Of a stretch of DNA of 64,000 bases, positions 22,113 through 31,334 are shown one piece after another. The position numbers and the translations under genes were made by a program. Below the pieces are notes generated by a model. It was not told the origin of the DNA. It saw only the letters and a list, made by a program, of their open reading frames with translations, and ran no database searches. This stretch comes from Paenibacillus plantarum (lineage in GTDB: Bacteria; Bacillota; Bacilli; Paenibacillales; NBRC-103111). Location of the stretch: NCBI RefSeq assembly GCF_013141695.1, contig NZ_WHNY01000026.1:124001-188000 (forward strand). The letters run 5' to 3'. Each line of letters starts with the position of its first letter. Position 1 is the stretch's first letter.

Positions 22113-24137
22113 TCAATAATTCCCTGCACATTCTCTCACTTGGCGGATAAGGTCAGGAAGGTTTAGCAGTACATCACCATCGTACCAACCTTTCCACTTC
22201 CCTTTCTCCGCATGCATACGGATAACTGATGCCAGCTGAAGCTCTGCTAATGCCTCCAAGATTCGGCCACGCGCCTGGTACTTTTCGCTTGTAGATCCGG
22301 CAAGTACAAACTCCGCTGCAACAGATAGATGATGAACGGTCCGATATAGCGCACGGATGAGAGTTAGTTGGACGATCAGATTGGTCGTAAAGAACTCTCT
22401 GCGCTCCTCGTCTATTTCCTGCAAAGCCTGATGAGCCGCGTTCAAAGCCATGTCCCACTTCGGAAGAGCATCTCCAGTGGCATTTTTATAATAGCTTATG
22501 AAATCCTCTGCTTGATCGAAAGCCAACAGGGTTTTGTTCTGGATCTCGTCTTTGGTAAACGGTTGACCATTCAGGATGGCCACCAGCTTAACTGTAAGTC
22601 TACGGCACATGCCGTCCATCAGGAGCATACGACCTGCGTATCCCCGGTTGTCCAAGGCGTGGAATGCGCCGAAATAACCTTGATATGCAAGAGCAACTGC
22701 CCCTCCAACTTGCTGACCGTAATGTTCGACAGACCAATCTTGCAAGTACGCTTCTGGTTGGTAATTCCCAAAATTCCAACCTATTGCCGCCGTATATTGG
22801 GTTCCAAGCAGCATTTCTCTGAGGTTCGTTACATTAACAACTAGGTAGTCTGTATTTCCTTGTTGAACAGCTGCTTGCAGATTGTAGTAAATTTTCTGCG
22901 GTGAAGTCCCCTGGACCTGATGGGGTCCACAACTCCAGAAAGCAACGTGATAGTAAATCCCATACTGCCTATCTGGCTCTCGTTTTACCTCATAGAAGCT
23001 GTCACCCAACATCTGAGTCGGTCCAAAATCCGCATGGATAATGATCGTTTCTTTCGGGAAGGATAGATGTCCCCCCTTCAGAAGCTCCATACCTTCCATC
23101 CACAACGTGGCTGTAGAGGCGAAGTCATTGTGACCTAGTGCTTCGACAATAATCTCATGTTGCTTAGCAATGGCACCAGCAATCAACTGACCTCTTCCAC
23201 TCGCTGTTTCTGGCGCATAGGGATCATCTGCCCAGACAGGCTTGTCGCCCATGCCACGAAGACCAAGTTGCCAAACCACATTGTCATATCGTGCCCAACG
23301 GCTTGCATAAAGCCGCCAAACCTCCTCATACTTCTCAGGATTTTTCGTATAGGACAGTGGTTCAACATCTCCTTTTTCCTGCCAATAGCGTCGAACCCTT
23401 TTGGGGAATACCCCTAACGGCTCAATGTGATGTTGGGAAATAAGTAGCCCGCGCTCTGACACCCGCCTGACCAAATCCTCATCGGACGGATCGAGGATGT
23501 CTAACAAGGAGCACGGGATCAGCAGATTCTGTTTGAGACGGAGTGCAGTCTCCATAATCGGTTCCAGTGCGTTCGCATAACCCGCATGCTTCGTGAAGGC
23601 ATTGTTCTGGAAATCCTGATCGAATTTCCCAGTCCATCCCAGCAACAGATCCTCATCATTGATGAACCATCCTCGGTAACGGAACGTTGTAGGTCCATCC
23701 ATCAACGAAATGCTGCCCAAATCAAGACTTTCCTTGGGTGCAGGTGCATGGCCTGTCCACAGATACAAGGGATTCACGCCCAGAACAACTCGGCTAAATT
23801 CGTAAATCCCATAGATCGCCCCTCTGGTATCACTGCCAGCAATTACGAGATGACGCCCTTCTTCGCCTATACTTTTAACAAAATAATATTCTTTTTTTCC
23901 ATCGATATCACTGAAATCTATCTTTTTCTTCTTTAAGAAATCTGAAAAAGCAGGATTGCTTAAACTTCCTACTAGAATAGAAAAGCCCTCTACATCCGAA
24001 AGGTACTTTCGGCAATCGGCCTGAATGTTCATCACATGGCTCAAATCACGAATTAAATCTTGCAAAGCTAGCCCAATACCCTGATGTTCCTGAGCGTCAA
24101 TCCTGATTTCCACTGTTTCTTTTGCTTGTAAAAACAA
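22113..24137 (-). CDS. GH115-like glycosidase (alpha-glucuronidase family resemblance)
   Basis: About 674 residues, somewhat shorter than typical GH115 enzymes, which often carry extra C-terminal domains. It has an N-terminal alpha/beta domain (residues 1-140, ending GAIYGIYEFSRVVLGVNP) and then a barrel starting FRYRGWFINDEDLLLGW, a signature of GH115. Further barrel blocks are WQLGLRGMGDKPVW and IIIHADFGPTQMLGD. A TTG start at 24137 is preferred: GAGAGG lies 9 bases upstream, and the longer frame to 24233 would run into the promoter element. No signal peptide is seen. Known GH115 enzymes remove glucuronic acid or 4-O-methylglucuronic acid from xylan-type chains; the same role here is an inference. 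Confidence 0.75.
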   Translation of the reverse strand: MFLQAKETVEIRIDAQEHQGIGLALQDLIRDLSHVMNIQADCRKYLSDVEGFSILVGSLSNPAFSDFLKKKKIDFSDIDGKKEYYFVKSIGEEGRHLVIAGSDTRGAIYGIYEFSRVVLGVNPLYLWTGHAPAPKESLDLGSISLMDGPTTFRYRGWFINDEDLLLGWTGKFDQDFQNNAFTKHAGYANALEPIMETALRLKQNLLIPCSLLDILDPSDEDLVRRVSERGLLISQHHIEPLGVFPKRVRRYWQEKGDVEPLSYTKNPEKYEEVWRLYASRWARYDNVVWQLGLRGMGDKPVWADDPYAPETASGRGQLIAGAIAKQHEIIVEALGHNDFASTATLWMEGMELLKGGHLSFPKETIIIHADFGPTQMLGDSFYEVKREPDRQYGIYYHVAFWSCGPHQVQGTSPQKIYYNLQAAVQQGNTDYLVVNVTNLREMLLGTQYTAAIGWNFGNYQPEAYLQDWSVEHYGQQVGGAVALAYQGYFGAFHALDNRGYAGRMLLMDGMCRRLTVKLVAILNGQPFTKDEIQNKTLLAFDQAEDFISYYKNATGDALPKWDMALNAAHQALQEIDEERREFFTTNLIVQLTLIRALYRTVHHLSVAAEFVLAGSTSEKYQARGRILEALAELQLASVIRMHAEKGKWKGWYDGDVLLNLPDLIRQVRECAGNY

Positions 24138-24207
24138 TATGATACACCTCTCTGCTTCTCTTGCGATCATTTCACACTTCGCTATAGCCTTTTTTAAAAT
24201 TAGTATG

Positions 24208-24276
24208 ATTACTATATCGCATAAGTTCATCAAGAAAAATGTACTTGCTCCGTCTCTTTTATGTAATATTTTCGTA
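24208..24276 (-). promoter_or_regulatory. Motif 1 promoter, copy E (GH115-like operon)
   Basis: Minus-strand reading: ACGAAAATATTA, CATAAAAGAGACGGAGCAA, spacer, TTATGCGA and -10 box TATAGT (24211-24216). Same spacing as copies A, B, D and F. It overlaps the theoretical upstream extension of the GH115-like frame, which argues for the TTG start at 24137. Confidence 0.75.
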
Positions 24277-24326
24277 TTTGAGCTCTAATCTAATCAATTG
24301 CAAGAGTTCCTCAAGGCATAGACAAA

Positions 24327-24399
24327 GAAATAAAAAGAGCCCGCCAACATCCCCAGACCGTAGCTTATCGCTATGGGATGGTTCCTACTTTGGCGGGCT
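24327..24399 (-). terminator. Terminator of the giant GH97-SLH gene
   Basis: Outer arms AGCCCGCCA (24338-24346) and TGGCGGGCT (24391-24399) with further internal pairing (ACATCCCC with TGGGATGG) are followed in the minus direction by CTTTTTATTTC. It lies 40 bases after the stop codon. Confidence 0.85.
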
Positions 24400-24438
24400 T
24401 CTATTTGGACAAGCGCCTTTAGTAAACCAAAGGCTTGC

Positions 24439-27400
24439 TTATTTCAGGGTATCCAGGAGGCTCTTAAGCTCCGGATTAGTCTCTAGAACGTGCAGTACAA
24501 TAGTTAACGCTTCGGCACGGGAAGCCTGCTTGGCTGGAAGAAACATACCCTCTCCCACCCCGCTGATGATGCCGGCTGCCGCCGCTTGCCCGATCTGCTC
24601 CTTATTCCATGTCTCATCCAGATCCGAGAAGCTGGAGGACGCAGTATTAACGCTATTCAGGTTAATGATCTTGGAGATCATTGCAATAATCTCCGCACGA
24701 CTGATTTCCCGATCAGGCAGGAATGTGCCGTTCTCGTAGCCGGAAATTATACCTTTTTGTTGCAAGGCTATAATGGAGTTTTCAGCCCAGTGACCGGAAA
24801 TATCACTTAAGGAGCTTCCGTTAGCGTTACCTGCAAGGCCAAATACCTTGGCAATAACCGTAGCGAACTCCGCTCTGGTGATGCTTCCATCCGGGTGGAA
24901 GCTGCCGTCCTGATAACCGGTAACCAATCCTAACTTCACAAAGATACCAATGGTGGAGTCAGCCCAATGAGAAGAAGTATCCGTAAATTCCAACGGAGCC
25001 GGAATGGACTTGGCTTCCTCAACTTTTTGTGCGAAGCCGGTTAGCACGCTGGCAATATCAACGACATTGGCCATGAATTGCACTCCCGGCTGTACAGGTT
25101 CAGTCACTGGTTTTTCTGGATCCGTTCCTGTTCCTGCTCCTGCTCCTGCTCCTGTTCCTGGACCTGCTCCTGGACCTGCTCCTGGACCTGCTCCTGGATC
25201 TGTTCCTGGATCTGTTCCAGCAAGTGCTTCTACTGCTGCTTGAATTGCTGCTGCTGCTTCATCCACTTCCTGCTGTGTAGCATTCATATTTGCAGCTACA
25301 TCTTTTCCTGCATTCAATTTAGTAACTAATGCTGCCCAACTGCCTGCTGTGTAGTCTGCTTCTTTCAATGCTTCTACAGATGCTATTGCTTCATTCAGTT
25401 CCGTTTTATCAACAACTTCTGGATCTACAACTACAAGTGCTTCAACTGCTGTTTGAATTGCTGCTGTTGCTTCAGCCACTTCCTGCTGTGTAGCATTCAC
25501 TTTTGCAGTTACATCTTTTCCTGCATTCAATTTAGTAACTAATGCTGCCCAGCTTCCTGCTGTGTAGTTTACTTCATTTAATGCTTCTACAGATGCTATT
25601 GCTTCATTCAGCGCCGTCTTATCAACAACTTCTGGTCCCACGGAATCAATGGCTAATGGTACCTTCACACCATTGTAAGTAAAATCGCTGACTTTGATAT
25701 CAATTGCTGTTTGTCCCCCGCCTGAACCTGCATAGAAACCTACAGAAAGTTGTGCACTTGCTGCCAAATTTGCATTTGTAGTCGTTTTAGGTGTTCCTTT
25801 GTCTGTAATTGCTGTCCAAATTTCACCATCATAGCTATAGGAATTAGTAAATGTACTGCCCGCTTTTTGAATTTTTACGTAAACATCCTGATTATAATTA
25901 TCATCTGCGTTGTAATATTCAGAGGTACCTCCTGAGGTTGACATTACACCGAGCGCCTGAGGGTGACTTCCCCCCATTATGCCGCTGTGATAACGCCGTC
26001 CTGCTGCTACCGATAAGCTATTCGGATTCGCTTTATCAAAGACTGTGATAAATCCACCTTGATAATTTGCCTTAAGGCCACCGGAAATCTTAGCAGTGAT
26101 CGTAAAGTCTTTATCGCCTGCCGGTACGTCCATAGCGAACATGTTTTTCCAGTTATTAGCGCCAAGTACTCCCGTTTCTGTTGTAATTGTTGCAGAATCG
26201 GTATTATTGATAATAACATTTTCACTTCGGTTAAGAATTGACCATTTATTACTATCAAGAACATACCTTGGAGGTGTAACCGTTACTTTAATTTCTTTTT
26301 TTACAGTTGCGTTGAAAGCAGAAGTTACCGTTACTGTAGTCTCACCTTCAGCAACGCCTCGGATGACACCGTTCTGATTAACAGTTGCGATTGTTGCATC
26401 TGCAACACTCCATATAACATCTTTGAATTCTGCTTTTACCGGACTGAGCGTAAGTGCTACCGGATTAGATAAATATCCTTTTTCTACGGACACTTTTGCC
26501 GGAGTGGCAACGATTGAAGTAATGCTATCCAACTCTGCTGTCGGAACTGCACGTAAGGCATATCCGCCACCATAAAGTACATTTACGTCCAATACGGTTT
26601 GGTTTGTAACATTCGGGATAATTTTCATATCTAGATCTTGTCTGCCGTTTTCTGTGTAAAGCAATACCGTATACGCTTTGTCTGCGTCAAGCGATTTTAA
26701 TGGAACTTGCATCGTTTTTGGATTCACACTGATTCCAGAAACATACCAGTTCGTTCCGGCTCTTCTTGCTATGTTCAGATAATCGCCAACTTCACCATTA
26801 ACTAATTCTGTTTCATCCCATTTTTTCGGGTAATTTTTATAGTAGGACATGCCTTCTGGGTTACTTCTATAAGCATCCGGCGGAGAACCCATACTGTGAA
26901 TTCCGTCTTCAATCAACGCTGTCAATGCGATCTGGAATCCCATAGTCGTCTTGTTAGGATCTTTAGATTTGATTTCTTCAGTAACCTCTGCCGGTCCAAT
27001 TGCCGCTCGGATAAACGGAATCATTGTGTACTGTTCCGCAGTAATACCTCCTGCTTCCTGTCCACGGATTGCTTCATGTCCATATACGTTTGGATACGTA
27101 CGAATTTCACCGGTTGGTTTATTTGCACCATGTGCAAGAACCATGAGCTTGTACTTCGCCGCATCTTTATACAGATCATCATAAAGCTGCATATTACTCT
27201 GGCCTTCCCCATCAAAGAAATCCGGCTTGATGCCTACGATACCTTGTGCAGCCCATTCAGAGAAGTGCTTGTCGCGTTCTGCTTGTGTATCAATATCGCT
27301 TACATGTACCCAAGCCCACAATCTAACTCCTTTTTCTTCTGCTAACGCTTTTACTTGCGGCCACCAGTCACGCACACCAGTCACGTTACCACGACCGCCC

Positions 27401-29547
27401 AGAGCCCAGCCTTCATCAAGGATATAATAATCCCATCCGATTTCAGCTCCAAAGTTAATCCAGTTCACATGTGTTTCAGCTTTGGACTGATCACTGATTC
27501 CACTTCCCCAGTTAGCTACCCATGACCAGGAAGATAAACCTGGGTCTACCCATGATTCATAATCATATTTTGCATAATCTGCCGGCGTACTCAAGTTTTC
27601 AATCATTGTATTTTCGACAATGTCTTTCGTAGTACCTGTGATGGCCGCTCTCCATGGAGATTTGAAAGGCGTCGTTGTCACTACAGCCTTCGTCCCTTGT
27701 GTCTTAGAGAATGAAACATCTAACATCCCGTTGTCTTTGACTGTAAACATAGAACCCGTGTAAGTTCCGTTGAGGTCTGCTTCTGAGAACAGCGTCCAGA
27801 CACCATTTTTCCCATATAAGAATGGTATGGAGGGAGTAGAGCCCGCTGCTAATCCTTCAGTTGTCGTTTTTGTATACTGACCTTCATAGTTCCATGTAGC
27901 TGAAGTATAGTTCATCCAATATACATCTGCTTCTTTCGGAAGCTGCAAGCCTGATACTTCATCACTGATTTTAATCTCTTTGGCCACATCTGTGTGGACA
28001 GCATATCTGTATGCCGTTCCATCATCATAGGCGCGGATTATCAAATCAAATGTAACAGAATTATCATTCTTCCTTGCAAATGTAAGCGTTTGTTCTTTGT
28101 AGTGATTGGTATATTCATTACTCTTACCGGAAAGCACCTTATAGCTTTCGTTGATTTCTTTCACTTCTGAAGTTTCTCTTAATACAAGACCACTCGTAAA
28201 GTCACCTAAGCTGGTTACTAAACCAAGTGGTGATGTCCCAATATTTTGTACACCATTCTTTTCCGCAGTATATTGCAGAACGCCACCTGTGATCATTTCT
28301 ACCTTCATCTTGGTATGGCCATCTGGAGATGAAAGTTCCCATGATTCTTCTGTCTCAATATCTCCAACTTGAATGGCCAGAGTAGCTGTTCTTGTAACTT
28401 CGCCCAATGTTGCTTTGGCAGTAATGACTACATTACCGTTATGTATACCTGTAACAACACCATTTTGACTAACCGTTGCCACATCTACATCACTGCTTGT
28501 GTAAACTACCGAATCAAATTCTGTAATCTCACTACCATCATAATCTGAACCTGTCACGTTAAGCGGTTGTGTATGTGCAGCACCTACACCCATTTCTGTT
28601 TCACCAGAAAGCACAACGGATTTTAATGCCTTTGAATTTATAGCGAAAGGTACCGGTTCACCACCAATTCTCAGATCAGAGAACGTGATGTTTGTAGGTG
28701 TATTCCCGCCACCGTTTGCCGCTGCGATTCCTAAATAAATCTTCTCAGGGTCAATGAGTGCATTACCCTTGTCTATGAATTCATAGTTCTTGCCGCCAGT
28801 GGTATCAATAATCTGATTCCAATCTGCTTTGTTGTCACTGTACGCCGCTGCATAGAAACCAGTGATTCTTCCGTTCTGCTTCTGAAGTTTCAGATAGAAC
28901 TCATTGCCGATGGTTGCAGCACCTTCATAATACTCGCCAGGCGTACCACCATTCTGCATAACGCCCATGAGCATGTTTGTTCCATATGTTCCGCCAAGAA
29001 ATCCATGAAATCTGCGGACCACACCAACGGCATTCGCACGGTTTTTTCCGCTTGCGATCATCAGTTGAGCTCCCTGATAGTTCGCCGTAAAATTCCCTTT
29101 TACTTTCACAGTAAAATCATAGTCCGTCTGGTTCGGAAGCTGATAGTAAAGGGTGTTTTTCATTCCCCCTGCATCATTAATTGCTCCACCTTCCGTTGTG
29201 ATCGTAATACTTCCATCCGCATTAACAACAAGTTTTCCATTTGTCGGGTTTTCTACTTCCCATGCACTATCCAACACCATGCTTGCTCCTGCCGCAGCTG
29301 GCAGCTCCGCCGCAAATGCCTTGTTTACCCCATTTGGGTCAGATACATAAGTAGCTTCGGACACCGATGAAATTCCAGCTTTCGTGACGTTGCTTTCATC
29401 AGAATTATATTGGTCTTGTTTAAATAGAGGTTGTTCAGAATTGGCAAAGGCGGCATTCGGCAATCCAATTGGCAGACTGACAATAAGCAAGCTCATAATT
29501 AAGAATAGTTTTACCGCAATTTTCGGTGTAGAACGTCTTTTTTGCAA
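24439..29547 (-). CDS. Giant SLH-anchored GH97 glycosidase
   Basis: A 1702-residue surface protein. Approximate order: signal peptide (1-36, ending AAFANS); LamG-like domain (75-300); Big_2 Ig-like domain (310-392); GH97 N-terminal domain (400-650); GH97 barrel (650-930); GH97 C-terminal domain to about 1020; a second Big_2; a second LamG-like domain (1120-1330); two FIVAR-type helical repeats (1335-1465, each with AIASVEAL and WAALVTKLNAGKDV); a Gly/Pro/Ala linker; three SLH repeats (1535-1702) such as FTDTSSHWADSTIGIFVKLG-type blocks. The barrel has GWDYYILDEGW and GIKPDFFDGEGQ; the Asp in the latter matches the nucleophile region of retaining GH97 enzymes (alpha-galactosidase type). TTG start at 29547 with GAGGAGG 7 bases upstream. 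SLH repeats should bind pyruvylated cell-wall polymer. Confidence 0.9.
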   Translation of the reverse strand: MQKRRSTPKIAVKLFLIMSLLIVSLPIGLPNAAFANSEQPLFKQDQYNSDESNVTKAGISSVSEATYVSDPNGVNKAFAAELPAAAGASMVLDSAWEVENPTNGKLVVNADGSITITTEGGAINDAGGMKNTLYYQLPNQTDYDFTVKVKGNFTANYQGAQLMIASGKNRANAVGVVRRFHGFLGGTYGTNMLMGVMQNGGTPGEYYEGAATIGNEFYLKLQKQNGRITGFYAAAYSDNKADWNQIIDTTGGKNYEFIDKGNALIDPEKIYLGIAAANGGGNTPTNITFSDLRIGGEPVPFAINSKALKSVVLSGETEMGVGAAHTQPLNVTGSDYDGSEITEFDSVVYTSSDVDVATVSQNGVVTGIHNGNVVITAKATLGEVTRTATLAIQVGDIETEESWELSSPDGHTKMKVEMITGGVLQYTAEKNGVQNIGTSPLGLVTSLGDFTSGLVLRETSEVKEINESYKVLSGKSNEYTNHYKEQTLTFARKNDNSVTFDLIIRAYDDGTAYRYAVHTDVAKEIKISDEVSGLQLPKEADVYWMNYTSATWNYEGQYTKTTTEGLAAGSTPSIPFLYGKNGVWTLFSEADLNGTYTGSMFTVKDNGMLDVSFSKTQGTKAVVTTTPFKSPWRAAITGTTKDIVENTMIENLSTPADYAKYDYESWVDPGLSSWSWVANWGSGISDQSKAETHVNWINFGAEIGWDYYILDEGWALGGRGNVTGVRDWWPQVKALAEEKGVRLWAWVHVSDIDTQAERDKHFSEWAAQGIVGIKPDFFDGEGQSNMQLYDDLYKDAAKYKLMVLAHGANKPTGEIRTYPNVYGHEAIRGQEAGGITAEQYTMIPFIRAAIGPAEVTEEIKSKDPNKTTMGFQIALTALIEDGIHSMGSPPDAYRSNPEGMSYYKNYPKKWDETELVNGEVGDYLNIARRAGTNWYVSGISVNPKTMQVPLKSLDADKAYTVLLYTENGRQDLDMKIIPNVTNQTVLDVNVLYGGGYALRAVPTAELDSITSIVATPAKVSVEKGYLSNPVALTLSPVKAEFKDVIWSVADATIATVNQNGVIRGVAEGETTVTVTSAFNATVKKEIKVTVTPPRYVLDSNKWSILNRSENVIINNTDSATITTETGVLGANNWKNMFAMDVPAGDKDFTITAKISGGLKANYQGGFITVFDKANPNSLSVAAGRRYHSGIMGGSHPQALGVMSTSGGTSEYYNADDNYNQDVYVKIQKAGSTFTNSYSYDGEIWTAITDKGTPKTTTNANLAASAQLSVGFYAGSGGGQTAIDIKVSDFTYNGVKVPLAIDSVGPEVVDKTALNEAIASVEALNEVNYTAGSWAALVTKLNAGKDVTAKVNATQQEVAEATAAIQTAVEALVVVDPEVVDKTELNEAIASVEALKEADYTAGSWAALVTKLNAGKDVAANMNATQQEVDEAAAAIQAAVEALAGTDPGTDPGAGPGAGPGAGPGTGAGAGAGTGTDPEKPVTEPVQPGVQFMANVVDIASVLTGFAQKVEEAKSIPAPLEFTDTSSHWADSTIGIFVKLGLVTGYQDGSFHPDGSITRAEFATVIAKVFGLAGNANGSSLSDISGHWAENSIIALQQKGIISGYENGTFLPDREISRAEIIAMISKIINLNSVNTASSSFSDLDETWNKEQIGQAAAAGIISGVGEGMFLPAKQASRAEALTIVLHVLETNPELKSLLDTLK

Positions 29548-29590
29548 TGTTACTCCTCCTCTTTTTCTTCATGTTACCTATCGGCCTTAG

Positions 29591-29838
29591 CACTTAGACT
29601 GACAAGTGGCTCAGGTCCGTCTCCCCCGTAATGGTAACGGAATCTCTGGGATTACAATAATTTTCTAGCCATTCGTACAATGTGCGTTGAGGCATTTCGC
29701 GCTCTAGAAACAATGTCCCCACCCTTCATCGCATAGCCTTCCAATGGCTTCAATACATACAGGATAACATGAATGTTGGCGCTTCCATGAGTCTCATAAT
29801 TAATGTTGACTTGTCCATTTCTATGGTCAATCGACTTC
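29591..29838 (-). pseudogene. Degraded C-terminal gene fragment, unknown family
   Basis: Between the GH97 gene and the response regulator, about 60 codons without a start read IDHRNGQVNINYETHGS and ILYVLKPLEGYAMKGGD, then shift frame at about 29700 to MPQRTLYEWLENYCNPRDS and end VTITGETDLSHLSV with a stop. The two pieces join into one plausible protein C-terminus. I do not recognise the family. It is interpreted as the remnant of a gene formerly following the regulator, but chance coding cannot be excluded. Confidence 0.4.
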
Positions 29839-29843
29839 TTTTA

Positions 29844-31334
29844 CTATCCGTTTCTTTTCAACATATGTTTATATTCAGTAGGGGAATGTCCCTCAATTTT
29901 TTTAAATAAATTCGTAAAGTGACTAGGATTGAAATACCCGACAAGTTCCGCCGCCTCTTGTATCTGGACAGTTCCTTCTGCTAGAATTTCCTTGGCCTTG
30001 TTAATTCGAAGTTCAGTCAAGAAACGCATAATTGTAGATCCCGTTTTCTGATGAAACACGGTACTCAAGTAATTCGGCGTGACATGAAAATGCACCGCAA
30101 TTAAGTTTGTACCGATCTCGTTCCTATAATTGGTCTTCATGTATTGGATAACTTTCTGCACAATATCCTGGGATGGTTCATCCTTGTTCATTCGTTGCAG
30201 CATTCGTTCACCACGCTCCTTCAAAAGCACAATACACCTAGACATGGACGTGCCAGACTCAAGCTGAATTCGCATTGTTGTTGTTAAATAAGTGCCAATT
30301 GATTCCATAATGCCGCTACCTTCAAAAAGACGTTCACTCGCTGCAGCGTATTGCTTAATCGCAAACAACGCATCCATATATCCTGAGTACCGATTCTCGC
30401 GGTAAGCCTTAACCAATCTCTCCATTCGTTTGCACAGTTCGTGATGTTCACTACTAAAGTGCTGAAACGAATGGTTGTTCCACATTTTACCCAACCCCTT
30501 CAAGATACGAAAAATACTGCTCTGAATGATGCGATTCACATATTGATTAATATCATGCAAAGGTAAATGCTCCTGTGAAGAAATGACCGTTAGCTTCAAT
30601 TCAGAACTATTCCAGCTATCAATAATTTGTTGCAGTCGCAAGATAAATTCGTTCCAGCTTTCCTTGTCTTTGACGCTGTACCGAGGGCCCCCAACGATCG
30701 TATACTGACCACTCGGGAGGGCAAAGCAGGTAAGCAACACTCCTTTTGCCGTAAACTCTTCAACAATCCGGTTGATTGAGATGTATACCTGTCTAAACAG
30801 TAAGGATTCAGCTGTTCCTTCTAGAGAACAATCCCAAAAAACGACAGCCATTTGAACATGCATGTATGTATACTCGTCCTTAATGCAAACATTATCCTGC
30901 TCAAATCCATAACACAGATTCTGCACGGAATTCGCGAATTGTCTTTGTTTGTCTACAACCCTTTCTTGAATAGATGCCTTTGCAGAAAGTAACGCTTCCC
31001 GCAACTCCCCTAAACTAAGAGGTTTTAGCAAATAGTTAAGGACACCAAGCTGAATACCTTCTTGGGCATAAATGAACTCCGAATAGCCTGATAAAATAAA
31101 CCATTCCGTGTGAGGAGAAACAACCTTACCTTCTCTAATAGCTTCAATGCCATTCATACCAGGCATCTTGATATCCACAAAAGCGATATCAGGACGCTGC
31201 GCTTGAAGGATGTCTAACAGTTCAGAGCCATTGCCCGCTACTCCCACAACTTCCCACTCACCTTCAATTTGGCGAATCATACTAAGTAATGTTTGTTGTG
31301 CTAAATATTCGTCATCGGCAATTACTATTTTCAA
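29844..31334 (-). CDS. YesN-type response regulator (sensor cluster)
   Basis: A 496-residue response regulator. The receiver has DDE at residues 7-9, Asp54 in AFVDIKMPG and Lys in LLKPLS. A variable middle follows; the C-terminal 100 residues carry two AraC helix-turn-helix motifs (GTNLIAVHFHVTPNYLSTVF and IQEAAELVGYFNPSHFTNLF). The TTG start overlaps the kinase stop codon (TTGA), so translation is coupled to the kinase. It should be phosphorylated by the kinase encoded at 31331-33051. It is the second candidate for binding motif 1, since copy F precedes its cluster. Confidence 0.92.
   Translation of the reverse strand: MKIVIADDEYLAQQTLLSMIRQIEGEWEVVGVAGNGSELLDILQAQRPDIAFVDIKMPGMNGIEAIREGKVVSPHTEWFILSGYSEFIYAQEGIQLGVLNYLLKPLSLGELREALLSAKASIQERVVDKQRQFANSVQNLCYGFEQDNVCIKDEYTYMHVQMAVVFWDCSLEGTAESLLFRQVYISINRIVEEFTAKGVLLTCFALPSGQYTIVGGPRYSVKDKESWNEFILRLQQIIDSWNSSELKLTVISSQEHLPLHDINQYVNRIIQSSIFRILKGLGKMWNNHSFQHFSSEHHELCKRMERLVKAYRENRYSGYMDALFAIKQYAAASERLFEGSGIMESIGTYLTTTMRIQLESGTSMSRCIVLLKERGERMLQRMNKDEPSQDIVQKVIQYMKTNYRNEIGTNLIAVHFHVTPNYLSTVFHQKTGSTIMRFLTELRINKAKEILAEGTVQIQEAAELVGYFNPSHFTNLFKKIEGHSPTEYKHMLKRNG

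Noticed and set aside
24138..24233. Upstream extension of the GH115-like frame to 24233
   Set aside because: The extension overlaps the motif 1 promoter including its -10 box and has no ribosome binding site, while TTG 24137 has GAGAGG at good distance.
25140..25215. Short tandem repeats as a possible CRISPR or minisatellite of independent function
   Set aside because: The repeat encodes the linker of the GH97 protein in frame; there are no spacers. It may vary in length but needs no separate explanation.
25004..25329. Plus-strand frames rich in Pro/Ala and Ser/Cys
   Set aside because: They are antisense shadows of the Gly-Pro-Ala linker of the GH97 gene.
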